From Chthoniobacter flavus (lineage in GTDB: Bacteria; Verrucomicrobiota; Verrucomicrobiia; Chthoniobacterales; JACTMZ01), in NCBI GenBank assembly GCA_945871065.1, contig CAMBUL010000001.1, forward strand, positions 1 to 41,665: 41,665 nucleotides of DNA. The letters run 5' to 3'. Below, in pieces: positions 1 to 9,271 of this stretch (the first letter of the stretch is position 1; each line of letters begins with the position of its first letter). Position numbers and translations under genes: made by a program. The notes below the pieces were generated by a model that worked only from the letters and a program-made list of their open reading frames with translations, was not told where the DNA came from and did not search any database.

Positions 1-1989
1 CAGAGCATTTCCGGGTAGTCTGTCGAATAACCGTAGTCGAAGCCGAGGACGGCCGCTTCGCTGAGCAAGCTGTTGTAAACGCAGAAGCGGGCCTGGCCTT
101 CTTTGAGGTGGTTGAGCGGTACATGATCGGCGCGCTGCTCGGCGTCGTAAAAAGTCGAGTGCCGCTGGCTGAAGGTCCCGCGACGGCTGTCTTGACCGGA
201 CAAACGTACGGGCGTGCCCTCGACGAGGAGCGAGCCGAAGGCGAGCGCCTCGGAAAACGCCCAGTCATAGGGTCCGCCATCGCGCAGGATTTCGAGGCGG
301 CGGTCGACAAGCATGCGGCGCACTTTGGGCAAAATGTGAAAGCCGTCCGGCACACGGCAGAGCCCCTCGACCACTTCACGGAGCAGCTCCGGCCTGATCG
401 CCGTGCGGACCGGTTCGTAGGAATAGGGCGGCTGGAAAACGGCGGTGGAACCGGCAAAGCGTCCGCCTTCCTGACGCTCGCTTTCGGATTTTTTGACAAT
501 GTCGAAGGCTTCCTCCAGGTCAGCCGCCGCTTCTTGTTTGATCAGCTCGGCATCCTCCCGTGTCACCGTGCCGAGGGCGGCAAGTTCGTGGACGAAGACC
601 TCGCTGGCCAGCGGGTGTTTCTGGATGGAGTTGTATAGATGGGGCTGGGTGAAAGTGGGTTCGTCGCCCTCGTTGTGGCCGTGTCGGCGGTAGCAGAAAA
701 GATCGATGACCACATCGCGGCCGAATTGCTGGCGGAAATCGAGCGCGATTTCGGAGACCAAGGCCACAGCCAACGGGTCCTCGCCATTGACGTGGAAAAT
801 CGGGGCTTCGATTATTTTGGCCACGTCGGTGGCGTAAAGGCTGGAGCGCGCGTCGGCCGGGAGCGTGGTGAAGCCGATCTGGTTGTTGACGATGATGTGC
901 AGCGTGCCGCCCGTCTTGTAGCCGGGAAGTTGCGACATGTTGAAAACCTCGGCCACGATGCCCTGCCCGGCGAAGGCGGCATCACCATGGATGAGAAGCG
1001 GGAGGACTTTCTGGCGCTTTTCGCTGTCACCGAGAATGCGCTGACGGGCGCGGGCCATGCCTTCGACCACGGGATCGACCGCTTCGAGGTGGCTTGGGTT
1101 GGCGGCGAGACGCACCCCGACGGCGTAGCCGGTCTGGCTGATGCGCTCGGCGAGGTAGCCGAGGTGGTATTTCACGTCGCCATTGCCGCCGACGACGTCG
1201 GGAATGAAATTTTCCGAGAACTCGTTGAAAATGAGTTCGAGGGGCTTGCTCAGGAAATTGGCCAGGACATTGAGCCGGCCGCGGTGGGCCATGCCCATGA
1301 CAATTTCCTCGATACCGGCCGCTTCGCAGCGTTGCAGTACGGTATCGAGAATGACGAGGAGCGACTCGGCGCCCTCGAGGGAAAAGCGTTTTTGCCCCAC
1401 ATACCGCGTGTGGAGGAAGTGTTCGAAGGTTTCGGCCTCGTAAAGCTGGCGCAGGATGGCGCGGTGCAGGCCGGGATCCTTTTTGTGATGGTCGCCGCGG
1501 TTTTCGACGCGCTCACGGATCCAGTTGCGGAGGCGCGGGTCCTGGATGTGCATGAACTCGGCGCCGATCGTATCGCTGTAGATGGCGCGCAGCTCGGCGA
1601 GCATCTCACGCAGCAACATCGGCTGTCCGTCGCGGAAATATTTCGAGGAAACGGTGCGCTCGAGATCACTCTCGGTGAAACCGATGGTCTTGAGCGAGAG
1701 AAGCGGGTTCTCCGGCGGGGCGGGACTGAGCGGGTCGAGACGCGCGATGGTATGGCCAAGGGTGCGGTAGGAGTAGGCCAGCGAATCGGCGCGGCGTTCC
1801 AGGGCGACATCTTCCGGCACGGCGGCACGGGCCCCTTCCGCCAGTTCTTCGGACTGGGTCAAGCCAAGCTCGAAACCCTCGAAAAAGGCGTTCCATTGCG
1901 GAGTGACCGATTCGTTGTCTTTTTTCCAGCGCTCGTAGTTTTCTTCGAGCAGTTCGGAGTTCCAGTTACCCGACAAAGATTGGCTCATG
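1..1989 (-). CDS. sucA: 2-oxoglutarate dehydrogenase E1 component (C-terminal end truncated by window edge)
   Basis: Minus-strand frame from ATG at 1989 reads MSQSLSGNWNSELLEENYERWKKDNESVTPQWNAFFEGFE... and contains GMAHRGRLNVLANF, HGDAAFAGQGIVAE, NNQIGFTT, YRRHGHNEGDEPTFTQP, typical of thiamine-dependent OGDH E1. Missing from the ORF track because it runs off the window. Confidence 0.95.
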
Positions 1990-2163
1990 GATGCGACGAA
2001 CGGGGAGAATCACCCGAACCGGCCCTTCTTGCAACACAGAGACGAGGGCCGTGAGGAATTTTTATGTTGGCCGGCAAGCGGCACGCCAGCTTGCCACCGC
2101 CCCCGAACCGCGCAAATATGCCCTTTCGGCCCGGCCCCAAAGGAGGAAGCAGGCCTGTGCGCT

Positions 2164-3105
2164 ATGATCAAGGTTGAAGGACTGACCAAGAAATATGCCG
2201 GTATCACGGCGGTGAATGACCTGAATTTCACGGTCGAGAAGGGCGAAATCGTCGGTTTTCTCGGTCCCAACGGGGCAGGGAAAAGCACGACGATGCGAAT
2301 CCTGTCGTGTTACCTGTCCGCCACGAGCGGGAGAGCAAGCGTGGCGGGGTTCGACGTGGCCAGCCAATCGCGCGAGGTGCGCTCTCGGGTCGGCTACATG
2401 CCGGAAAATGTGGCTCTTTACCCCGAAATGCGGGTGCAGGAATACCTCGAATACCGGGCGGCCCTCAAAGGCGTGCGCGGGCGGCGCAACCGCCAGCGGG
2501 TCAATGCGGTGAAGGAGCTGTGCAACCTGCGCGACGTGGACCAGAAATTGATCGGGGCGCTGTCGAAGGGCTACCGCCAGAGGGTGGGCCTGGCCGACGC
2601 GCTGCTCCATGATCCCGATCTTCTCATCCTCGACGAGCCGACCATCGGTCTGGACCCGAACCAGATCCGGCAGGTTCGACAGCTAATCAAAGACCTGGGC
2701 AAGCGGCATACCATTCTGCTCTCCACGCACATCCTCTCGGAAGTGGAAATGACCTGCAGCCGCGTGCTGATCATCGATCGTGGGCGTATCGCGGCTTCCG
2801 ATACCCCCGAAGCGCTGGCGGGTCGGGTCCGCACGGCGGGGGGCATCCGCGCCGAAATCCGCGCGGAGCCCGGTGATCTGGAGAAAGCCCTTGCCGCGCT
2901 GCCCGGGGTACGCAAAGCGGAGGTCGAGGCAATGCCGGATGGCTGGTACGGGTGTGTGCTGCGGACCGATGCGGAGCATGATCCACGCGAAGAGGTGGCG
3001 CGTTTGGCCGCGGCCCGCGGTTGGGCTTTGCGCGAACTCGGACGCGAGCAAGTGAACCTCGAGCGGGTCTTCGCCGAAATCACTCAATCGGAGGAACTGC
3101 GATGA
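2164..3105 (+). CDS. ABC transporter ATP-binding protein, GldA-like
   Basis: MIKVEGLTKKYAGITAVNDLNFTVEKGEIVGFLGPNGAGKSTTMRIL (Walker A), LSKGYRQRVGLADALLHDPDLLILDEPTIGLDP (signature and Walker B). Start refined to the internal ATG at 2164. Confidence 0.93.
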   Translation: MIKVEGLTKKYAGITAVNDLNFTVEKGEIVGFLGPNGAGKSTTMRILSCYLSATSGRASVAGFDVASQSREVRSRVGYMPENVALYPEMRVQEYLEYRAALKGVRGRRNRQRVNAVKELCNLRDVDQKLIGALSKGYRQRVGLADALLHDPDLLILDEPTIGLDPNQIRQVRQLIKDLGKRHTILLSTHILSEVEMTCSRVLIIDRGRIAASDTPEALAGRVRTAGGIRAEIRAEPGDLEKALAALPGVRKAEVEAMPDGWYGCVLRTDAEHDPREEVARLAAARGWALRELGREQVNLERVFAEITQSEELR

Positions 3106-3854
3106 ACTTTTTCACCCTGCTTAACCGCGAAATACGCGCCTATTTCCTCTCTCCGGTGGCCTGGGTCGTCATGTTCTTTTTCCTCCTGCTCACCGGATTC
3201 AATTTCTATGCCGGGGTCGCGGCGCTGAATCGCGGGCCGAGCGAGGTGACTGTGGTCGAGGCGTTTTTCAACACGGTGTTCTTCTGGTTCGGATTCGTGC
3301 TGATTTTCCCGCTGATCACCATGCGTTTGTTTTCCGAGGAATACAAAATGGGAACGATCGAGCCGCTGATGACCGCGCCGGTGCGCGACAGCCAGGTGGT
3401 GCTGGCCAAGTATGGCGGGGCGCTCTTCTTTTACATCGTGCTGTGGCTGCCGAGCCTGCTTTATTTCGCGGTCTTCACCCGGGTGACGCGCCTCGAAGCG
3501 GCGGGTGCGGCCGGACCGTTTCTCGGCGCCTATATCATGTTGTTGCTCATCGGAATGTTTTATCTGGCGGTCGGCTGCCTCGCCTCCGCCCTCACCCGCA
3601 ACCAGATCGTGGCCGCTATCATGTCATTCACAGTGATTACCTTGTTTTTCTTCACCGGGCTGCTGAATTTTTTCCTGCTCAATGTGACCCCGGCCTTGCG
3701 GGAATTGACCGCTTATTTTTCCGCCCTCGAGCACATGAGCGAGGCCTCGCGCGGATTTTTCGATTCGCGGCCGGTTGTTTTCTACCTGTCGCTGACCGTC
3801 TTCGTTCTCTTCCTCACTTTCCACGTTTTCCAATCCCGCCGCTGGCGCAACTGA
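3102..3854 (+). CDS. ABC-2 type transporter permease, GldF-like
   Basis: MNFFTLLNREIRAYFLSPVAWVVMFFFLLLTGFNFY..., multiple TM segments; ATGA overlap with the upstream ATPase gene. Confidence 0.88.
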   Translation: MNFFTLLNREIRAYFLSPVAWVVMFFFLLLTGFNFYAGVAALNRGPSEVTVVEAFFNTVFFWFGFVLIFPLITMRLFSEEYKMGTIEPLMTAPVRDSQVVLAKYGGALFFYIVLWLPSLLYFAVFTRVTRLEAAGAAGPFLGAYIMLLLIGMFYLAVGCLASALTRNQIVAAIMSFTVITLFFFTGLLNFFLLNVTPALRELTAYFSALEHMSEASRGFFDSRPVVFYLSLTVFVLFLTFHVFQSRRWRN

Positions 3855-3855
3855 C

Positions 3856-5334
3856 ATGGCAACTCCGCAAGAATCTTCCCGCCGGCGGGCCGGTATCCGT
3901 TTCGGAGTGGCCCTCCAGATCGTGCTGGCTTGCGTGTTGCTCGGCGCGGTGAATTACGCGGGCTTCCACTATTACCTGCGCAGCGACTGGTCGCCGGCCC
4001 AGAAATACCGTCTCGGTGAGCAGACGACCGGCGTGCTCGGGCAACTGCCGGCCCCGGTCACGGTCTACGTGTTTTTTTCCCCGACCACGGCGGCGCCCGG
4101 TTTCGAGATCTACGGCGACGTGATGAATCTGCTGAAGGAATACCAGTTCGCGGCAGGCGACAAATTGACCGTGGAATACATCGATCCGATGCGCAATCTG
4201 GGGCGGGCCCGCGAACTGCAGGCGCGTTTCGAATTCGGCCCGGAAGAAAATCTTGTCGTGGTGGAAAGCGGGGGTAAGACCAAGCAAATCAGCGCGGTCG
4301 ACATGGCGGAATATGATTTTATCCCGCAGCTGAGCGGAGACCCGCCGCGCGTGGTCGCCTTCAAAGGAGAGCAGGCTCTAACCAGTGCATTGATTGAGCT
4401 GGGCGAGCAAACCCAACGCACCGTCTACTTCCTGCAAGGCCAGGGTGAACCGCGCGTCGGTGAAGGTTCCACGCTCTCGCTCCTGCAGGAATACATCGCG
4501 CGGCAAGGCGTGCGCGTCGCCCCGCTCAACCTCGGGATCACGGGTGGGGTGCCAGAAGACGCAGCGGGGATTGTCATCGTCGGCCCGCGCTACGATTTGC
4601 CCCCGGCCAGCGCCCAGTTGCTGGGCGACTACTGGGCCAAGGACGGACGCATCATGGTGCTGCTCGACCCCGCGGCGGAAACTCCTTTGCTCCGGGAGTT
4701 CCTCGCGTCGGCCGGAATCACCCCGCTCGACGACCGCGTGCTGCGCACGGTGGAACTCGGCTTCGTCACCGGCATCGTGCGCGACGTGGTCGGGACATTC
4801 TCCGCGGTGAACCGCGTGACCCGCCGCCTGTATGGCGCCGAAGCCCTGCTGCCAGGCGCGACTTGTTCGCTCGAACTGGACGAGAAGACAGAAGGAACGC
4901 TCGTTGAACCGCTCATCACGGCGGAAGAGCCGTTCTGGGGGGAGAAGGACCATGTGACAGACGAAAACAAAGGCGTGGCCTTCGACGCGGGAGCCGACAC
5001 GGCCGCCCCGCTGGTTGTGGCGGCCATGGCCGAACGCGGCGGCGTGGCCGACGAGAAAGTCGATGTGGGCTCCGCGCGGCTTGTCGTGGTGGGCAACAGC
5101 GAATTTGTGGCCGACGGCATCGTGACCGAACCAAACCTCGATTTTGGTCTCAACGCGCTGAACTGGATGCTCGACCGCGGGCACCTCGCGGGCATCGCAC
5201 CGAAAACGGTGCGCGCTTTCAGTTTGAATCTCACCGATTTGGAGACCGGACGTATCGCGCTCTACACACTGGTCTTGATTCCGGCGGCAGCCGCCCTGGT
5301 CGGAATCGTCGTGTGGTGGCGCCGGAGGCGCTGA
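3856..5334 (+). CDS. GldG-like ABC transport auxiliary protein
   Basis: N-terminal TM, periplasmic-type region (LPAPVTVYVFFSPTTAAPGFEIYGDVMNLLKEY...), C-terminal TM followed by RRRR; position right after an ABC-2 permease. Confidence 0.85.
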   Translation: MATPQESSRRRAGIRFGVALQIVLACVLLGAVNYAGFHYYLRSDWSPAQKYRLGEQTTGVLGQLPAPVTVYVFFSPTTAAPGFEIYGDVMNLLKEYQFAAGDKLTVEYIDPMRNLGRARELQARFEFGPEENLVVVESGGKTKQISAVDMAEYDFIPQLSGDPPRVVAFKGEQALTSALIELGEQTQRTVYFLQGQGEPRVGEGSTLSLLQEYIARQGVRVAPLNLGITGGVPEDAAGIVIVGPRYDLPPASAQLLGDYWAKDGRIMVLLDPAAETPLLREFLASAGITPLDDRVLRTVELGFVTGIVRDVVGTFSAVNRVTRRLYGAEALLPGATCSLELDEKTEGTLVEPLITAEEPFWGEKDHVTDENKGVAFDAGADTAAPLVVAAMAERGGVADEKVDVGSARLVVVGNSEFVADGIVTEPNLDFGLNALNWMLDRGHLAGIAPKTVRAFSLNLTDLETGRIALYTLVLIPAAAALVGIVVWWRRRR

Positions 5335-5337
5335 ACG

Positions 5338-6714
5338 ATGAACCCCCGCGCGACCATCGCCCTGCTTCTTGTCACCTTGCTCGCGGTCGGCGGCCTTTAT
5401 TACCTCCGCCAGATGGCACCAGCCACCCGCGAGGCTGAAGAACTGCGGCGCTACGCGACGGTTTTCGAACCGGACGAAATCACGGAAATCGACATCGTTC
5501 GCGGCACGGAAACGGTCAGCCTCCGGCGCGAAGCCGCCGGTTGGTTGATCGTGGCCCCGGTGGAAGACCGCGCCGCGCCCGAAGAGGTCGATCGCTTGCT
5601 CACAGCGCTTCGTTTCCTCAATGTGCGCGATCGCCGGGTCCGGCCCGAGCCAGCGGCCGTGGCGGAGGCAGGGCTGGCGGCGCCGCGCTTGCGCCTCGAC
5701 CTGCGGGGCGCGCAACCAATTCGCATCGAGTTCGGCGCGAACACTGCCCTGCCGGACGAAATATTCGCCCGGGTCGGCGGAAAACCCGAGATTCTACGGG
5801 TGCCGGATACGGTCGTGGAACTGGCCACCGGACCCGCCGCAAAATTCCGCGATCCACGCCTCACCCAATTGACGCCAGACGATATCGAGAAATTCACGGT
5901 GCGCCGTGCCGAAGGGGAAATGACGGTGCGGCGCGTGCGGGGACGCTGGTTCATCGAGAAGCCGGTGAACGCTCCGGCCGACCCGCAGGCCGTGCGCTCT
6001 TTTCTTGACGCGCTGCTCGGTTTATCTGTGGTCAGATTCGAGGCGCCGGCACCCGAGGCTGCTCAACTCCCCGGGCAGACCGCATCCATCAGCCTGACCC
6101 CCATGGGCGGCGGTGAATCGCTCAATTTGGAGGTCATCCGCGGGGCAGACCCGGCGGCGGAAACGCTGACTGCACGCTTTGCCCCGCGCGGAGGGTTGGT
6201 TGAGGTCGGCGGGGCGGCGCAGCTGCTTTTCGAAGTTTCGCCCGAGGCGCTGCGCGACCGGTCCCTGGGATACGTCGAGCCCGACGCGGTCGACCGGATT
6301 GCGATGGAAAGTGGTGGCCATGTGCTCGAACTCAGGCGTCAGGGGGAGGTTTGGATCGATCCCGAACGCGGCACCATGGTGACCGACGAGGAAATCGTCC
6401 GCCTGATCGAACTCTTCAACCGCACACGCGCCCTCTCTTTCCAGCCGGGACTGACGGCCCAAGACGCCGGCCTCGAGCCACCTGCACAGCGCCTGCTTTT
6501 TTCGGCCTGGCTTTCGGAAAATTCCGCAGAGGATACGGCCGGAGGCCACCCCATTGCCGGAGTCGAACTTGGCGCAATTGGCGCGGAAACCTGTCCTGCC
6601 CGAGCCACCGGGACGGAAGAAATCCTGATGCTACCGCCGGACTTGGCCCGGGCAATCCGGCAAATCGCGGAACGTCCTGCGACAACCGACACGGCCCCTA
6701 ACAACCTGAATTAA
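5338..6714 (+). CDS. DUF4340 domain-containing protein
   Basis: MNPRATIALLLVTLLAVGGLYYLRQ... single N-terminal TM with repeated 'EITEIDIVRGTETVSLRREAAGWLIVAPVEDRA' style units; last gene of the ABC/Gld-like cassette. Confidence 0.8.
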   Translation: MNPRATIALLLVTLLAVGGLYYLRQMAPATREAEELRRYATVFEPDEITEIDIVRGTETVSLRREAAGWLIVAPVEDRAAPEEVDRLLTALRFLNVRDRRVRPEPAAVAEAGLAAPRLRLDLRGAQPIRIEFGANTALPDEIFARVGGKPEILRVPDTVVELATGPAAKFRDPRLTQLTPDDIEKFTVRRAEGEMTVRRVRGRWFIEKPVNAPADPQAVRSFLDALLGLSVVRFEAPAPEAAQLPGQTASISLTPMGGGESLNLEVIRGADPAAETLTARFAPRGGLVEVGGAAQLLFEVSPEALRDRSLGYVEPDAVDRIAMESGGHVLELRRQGEVWIDPERGTMVTDEEIVRLIELFNRTRALSFQPGLTAQDAGLEPPAQRLLFSAWLSENSAEDTAGGHPIAGVELGAIGAETCPARATGTEEILMLPPDLARAIRQIAERPATTDTAPNNLN

Positions 6715-6829
6715 CCTCTGGCGACCGGGGCTGCTATTTCCTTGCCGCGGGGGGCGTGGGAGGTTTATCTCTGTTCTTCAGTAAAGGGTTAGCAATCACC
6801 AGTCTCGGCCCCGGCCGACCCCACTCCAT

Positions 6830-7882
6830 ATGTTCAGAAAGTTTTTCGGCCTCTTCTCGAGTGACATCGGGATCGATCTCGGAACGGCCAACACCTTGGT
6901 CTATGTACGCGACCAGGGCATCGTGCTGCGCGAACCCTCCGTGGTCGCCGTGCAGGCCGGCACAAACAAAGTCCTCGCCGTCGGCAATGAGGCCAAACGC
7001 ATGCTCGGCCGCACGCCCGGCAACATCGTCGCCATCCGTCCGCTCAAAGACGGTGTCATCGCCGACTTCGAAATTACCGAGGCCATGTTGGCCCATTTGA
7101 TTAGCAAAGCGCACGGCGGTCGTCGCCTGGTGCGCCCTCGCGTCGTCATCGCCGTCCCGTCCGGGATCACGGAAGTGGAAAAGCGCGCGGTCAAAGATTC
7201 CGCCACACACGCCGGTGCTCGCGAAGTTTATCTCATTGAAGAACCGATGGCTGCAGCCATCGGTGTCGGGCTCCCGATTCAGGAGGCTGCCGGCAACATG
7301 ATTATCGACATCGGCGGCGGAACAACCGAAGTCGCTCTTATTTCCCTCGCGGGTATCGTTTTCAGCCGCAGCGTGCGCGTGGCCGGCGACGAACTCGATG
7401 AGGCCATCGTCCAATACCTCAAACGCAACTTCAACCTGGCCATCGGCGAGCGCACCGCCGAGGACATCAAAATCAAGCTGGGCTCCGCCATCAAGCTACC
7501 GAAGGAAACATCGATGGAAGTCAAAGGCCGCGACCTTGTGGCCGGGCTGCCAAAGACTGTCACCCTCACTTCGCAAGAAGTGCGCGAGGCACTGGCCGAA
7601 CCGCTCAACAGCATTGTCGATGCCGTCCGCACCACCCTCGAACGCTGCCCGCCCGAACTCTCCTCCGACCTGGTGGACCGTGGCATGGTGCTGGCTGGCG
7701 GGGGTGCGCTTCTGCGTGGCCTGGATCAACTACTGCGCGACGAGACGGGTTTGCCTGTGCACATCGCCGACGATCCATTGAGCGCCGTGGCCGAGGGAAC
7801 CGGTCGTGTGCTGAGCGAGATCGATGTGCTGCGCAGCATAGCGCAGAACAACGTCCGCAGCAGCCAGCATCACGTCAATTGA
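6830..7882 (+). CDS. mreB: Rod shape-determining protein MreB
   Basis: [66 protein letters not shown], full-length actin-like MreB. Confidence 0.98.
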   Translation: MFRKFFGLFSSDIGIDLGTANTLVYVRDQGIVLREPSVVAVQAGTNKVLAVGNEAKRMLGRTPGNIVAIRPLKDGVIADFEITEAMLAHLISKAHGGRRLVRPRVVIAVPSGITEVEKRAVKDSATHAGAREVYLIEEPMAAAIGVGLPIQEAAGNMIIDIGGGTTEVALISLAGIVFSRSVRVAGDELDEAIVQYLKRNFNLAIGERTAEDIKIKLGSAIKLPKETSMEVKGRDLVAGLPKTVTLTSQEVREALAEPLNSIVDAVRTTLERCPPELSSDLVDRGMVLAGGGALLRGLDQLLRDETGLPVHIADDPLSAVAEGTGRVLSEIDVLRSIAQNNVRSSQHHVN

Positions 7883-7925
7883 TCCTGCCTCCGAACGGCA
7901 CGGCCGGAAAGATGGTCCCGCAACC

Positions 7926-8732
7926 ATGAACAAGCTGCACTTCATCCTGCTCGGCGTGGCGGTCTTCACTGCGGTGGTTTTCCTCAGTTTTTCATCCGAG
8001 CGCATGCGTTCATGGCAAAGCGGCTACCTGCGTGTCTCCGGCCCCGCCTTGCAGGCCGGCTCGGCCATCAGCGGCCAGGTGGAAAAATTACAAAAAGGCC
8101 TCAAAACGCTCGACCAACTCGAAGAAGAGAATGCCGCGTTGTTCGCGCAAAACAACGAACTGCGCGCCTCGAGCCAGCTGTCTGGCGACCTTGATAGTGA
8201 AAACAAACGTCTGCGTGCAGCCCTTGATTACCGCGAGCGCTCCGCCTTCAAGCTCCTGCCCGCGCAAATCATCGGACGTGACGCTTCGAGTTGGTGGAAC
8301 ACAGTCAAAATCAACCGCGGGTTCGCGCAGAATGTCGATGCCGCGCAGCCGGTCCTCACGGCTGAGGGCCTGGTCGGTCGCACCACAACGGTGTCCAAAG
8401 ATATTTCCATCATCCTACTCCTCACCGACGAGAATTGCCAAGTGGCCGCCCGCGTCGAAGGCACCAACGAACAGGGCATTCTCAGCGGCCAACGCGTGGC
8501 GGGGAATTCCTCACCCGAACTGGTCCTCAACTTTCTCAACCGCGACGCCAACCTCCAACCCGGCATGAAAGTGTTCACGGCTGGAGTGAGCGGCGCGGTC
8601 TTTCCCGCGGGCATACCGCTCGGGGTAATCAAGGAATTCCGCGCGCGCGAACTCGATGGCCAGGCCATAGTGGAACCGTCCGCGGACTTCTCCAGACTGG
8701 AAGACGTCTTCGTCGTCCTGGGAAGCCAATGA
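7926..8732 (+). CDS. mreC: Rod shape-determining protein MreC
   Basis: N-terminal TM, coiled coil (LEEENAALFAQNNELRASSQLSGDLDSENKRLRAALDYRE), then IGRDASSWWNTVKINRG; follows mreB. Confidence 0.94.
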   Translation: MNKLHFILLGVAVFTAVVFLSFSSERMRSWQSGYLRVSGPALQAGSAISGQVEKLQKGLKTLDQLEEENAALFAQNNELRASSQLSGDLDSENKRLRAALDYRERSAFKLLPAQIIGRDASSWWNTVKINRGFAQNVDAAQPVLTAEGLVGRTTTVSKDISIILLLTDENCQVAARVEGTNEQGILSGQRVAGNSSPELVLNFLNRDANLQPGMKVFTAGVSGAVFPAGIPLGVIKEFRARELDGQAIVEPSADFSRLEDVFVVLGSQ

Positions 8733-9271
8733 TCCGTTCCGTCGCCCTTTTTGCCGCTATTTATCTCGCGCTGGTCGCACAGGAGTTCATTCCGCCTGTG
8801 CCGTTCCTCGGCGGGGCGCATCTTCTCCTCGTGCCCGCTCTGTTCTGCTACGGCGCGCTCTGGCTTCCTTTCCCCGCCATGCTCGGCTTGGCGCTGTTCA
8901 CAGGACTGCTCAGCGATTTGGCTTTCCTCCATGTGGTGGGCGACCGCGTTGAAATCGGCCTCGGGTGGTCTATGCTGTTCTATGTTTTTCTCGGTACCGC
9001 CTTGCGTCCGCTGCAACCCCTCTTCCTTGAAGGCCGGTGGGAAGTCCATTGTCTCGCCAGCGGGGCAGCCACGTTCTCTCTTCTCCTCCTGCAATACATC
9101 ATGGTCTGCCTCCGACGCGGATCATTCCTCTTCGATTGGAATGTTTGCTGGCACATTACCGGGCCCGCCGTGCTCGCACTCTTGCTCGCCCCGCTGGTTT
9201 ACATCTTTTTCAAGCTTCTTCCCGCCGGAATACCCCTTCGGGGCCGCGGCGGCAAACACCTGACACGATGA
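8729..9271 (+). CDS. mreD: Rod shape-determining protein MreD
   Basis: MIRSVALFAAIYLALVAQEFIPPVPFLGGAHLLLVPALFCYGALWL..., polytopic, ATGA overlap with mreC; context. Confidence 0.82.
   Translation: MIRSVALFAAIYLALVAQEFIPPVPFLGGAHLLLVPALFCYGALWLPFPAMLGLALFTGLLSDLAFLHVVGDRVEIGLGWSMLFYVFLGTALRPLQPLFLEGRWEVHCLASGAATFSLLLLQYIMVCLRRGSFLFDWNVCWHITGPAVLALLLAPLVYIFFKLLPAGIPLRGRGGKHLTR

Noticed and set aside
639-2054. 471-aa plus-strand ORF at the left edge
   Set aside because: Antisense of sucA, which is clearly coding on the minus strand but absent from the ORF track because it is truncated.
4378-5715. 445-aa minus-strand ORF across the GldG-like and DUF4340 genes
   Set aside because: Shadow ORF opposite two coding genes.
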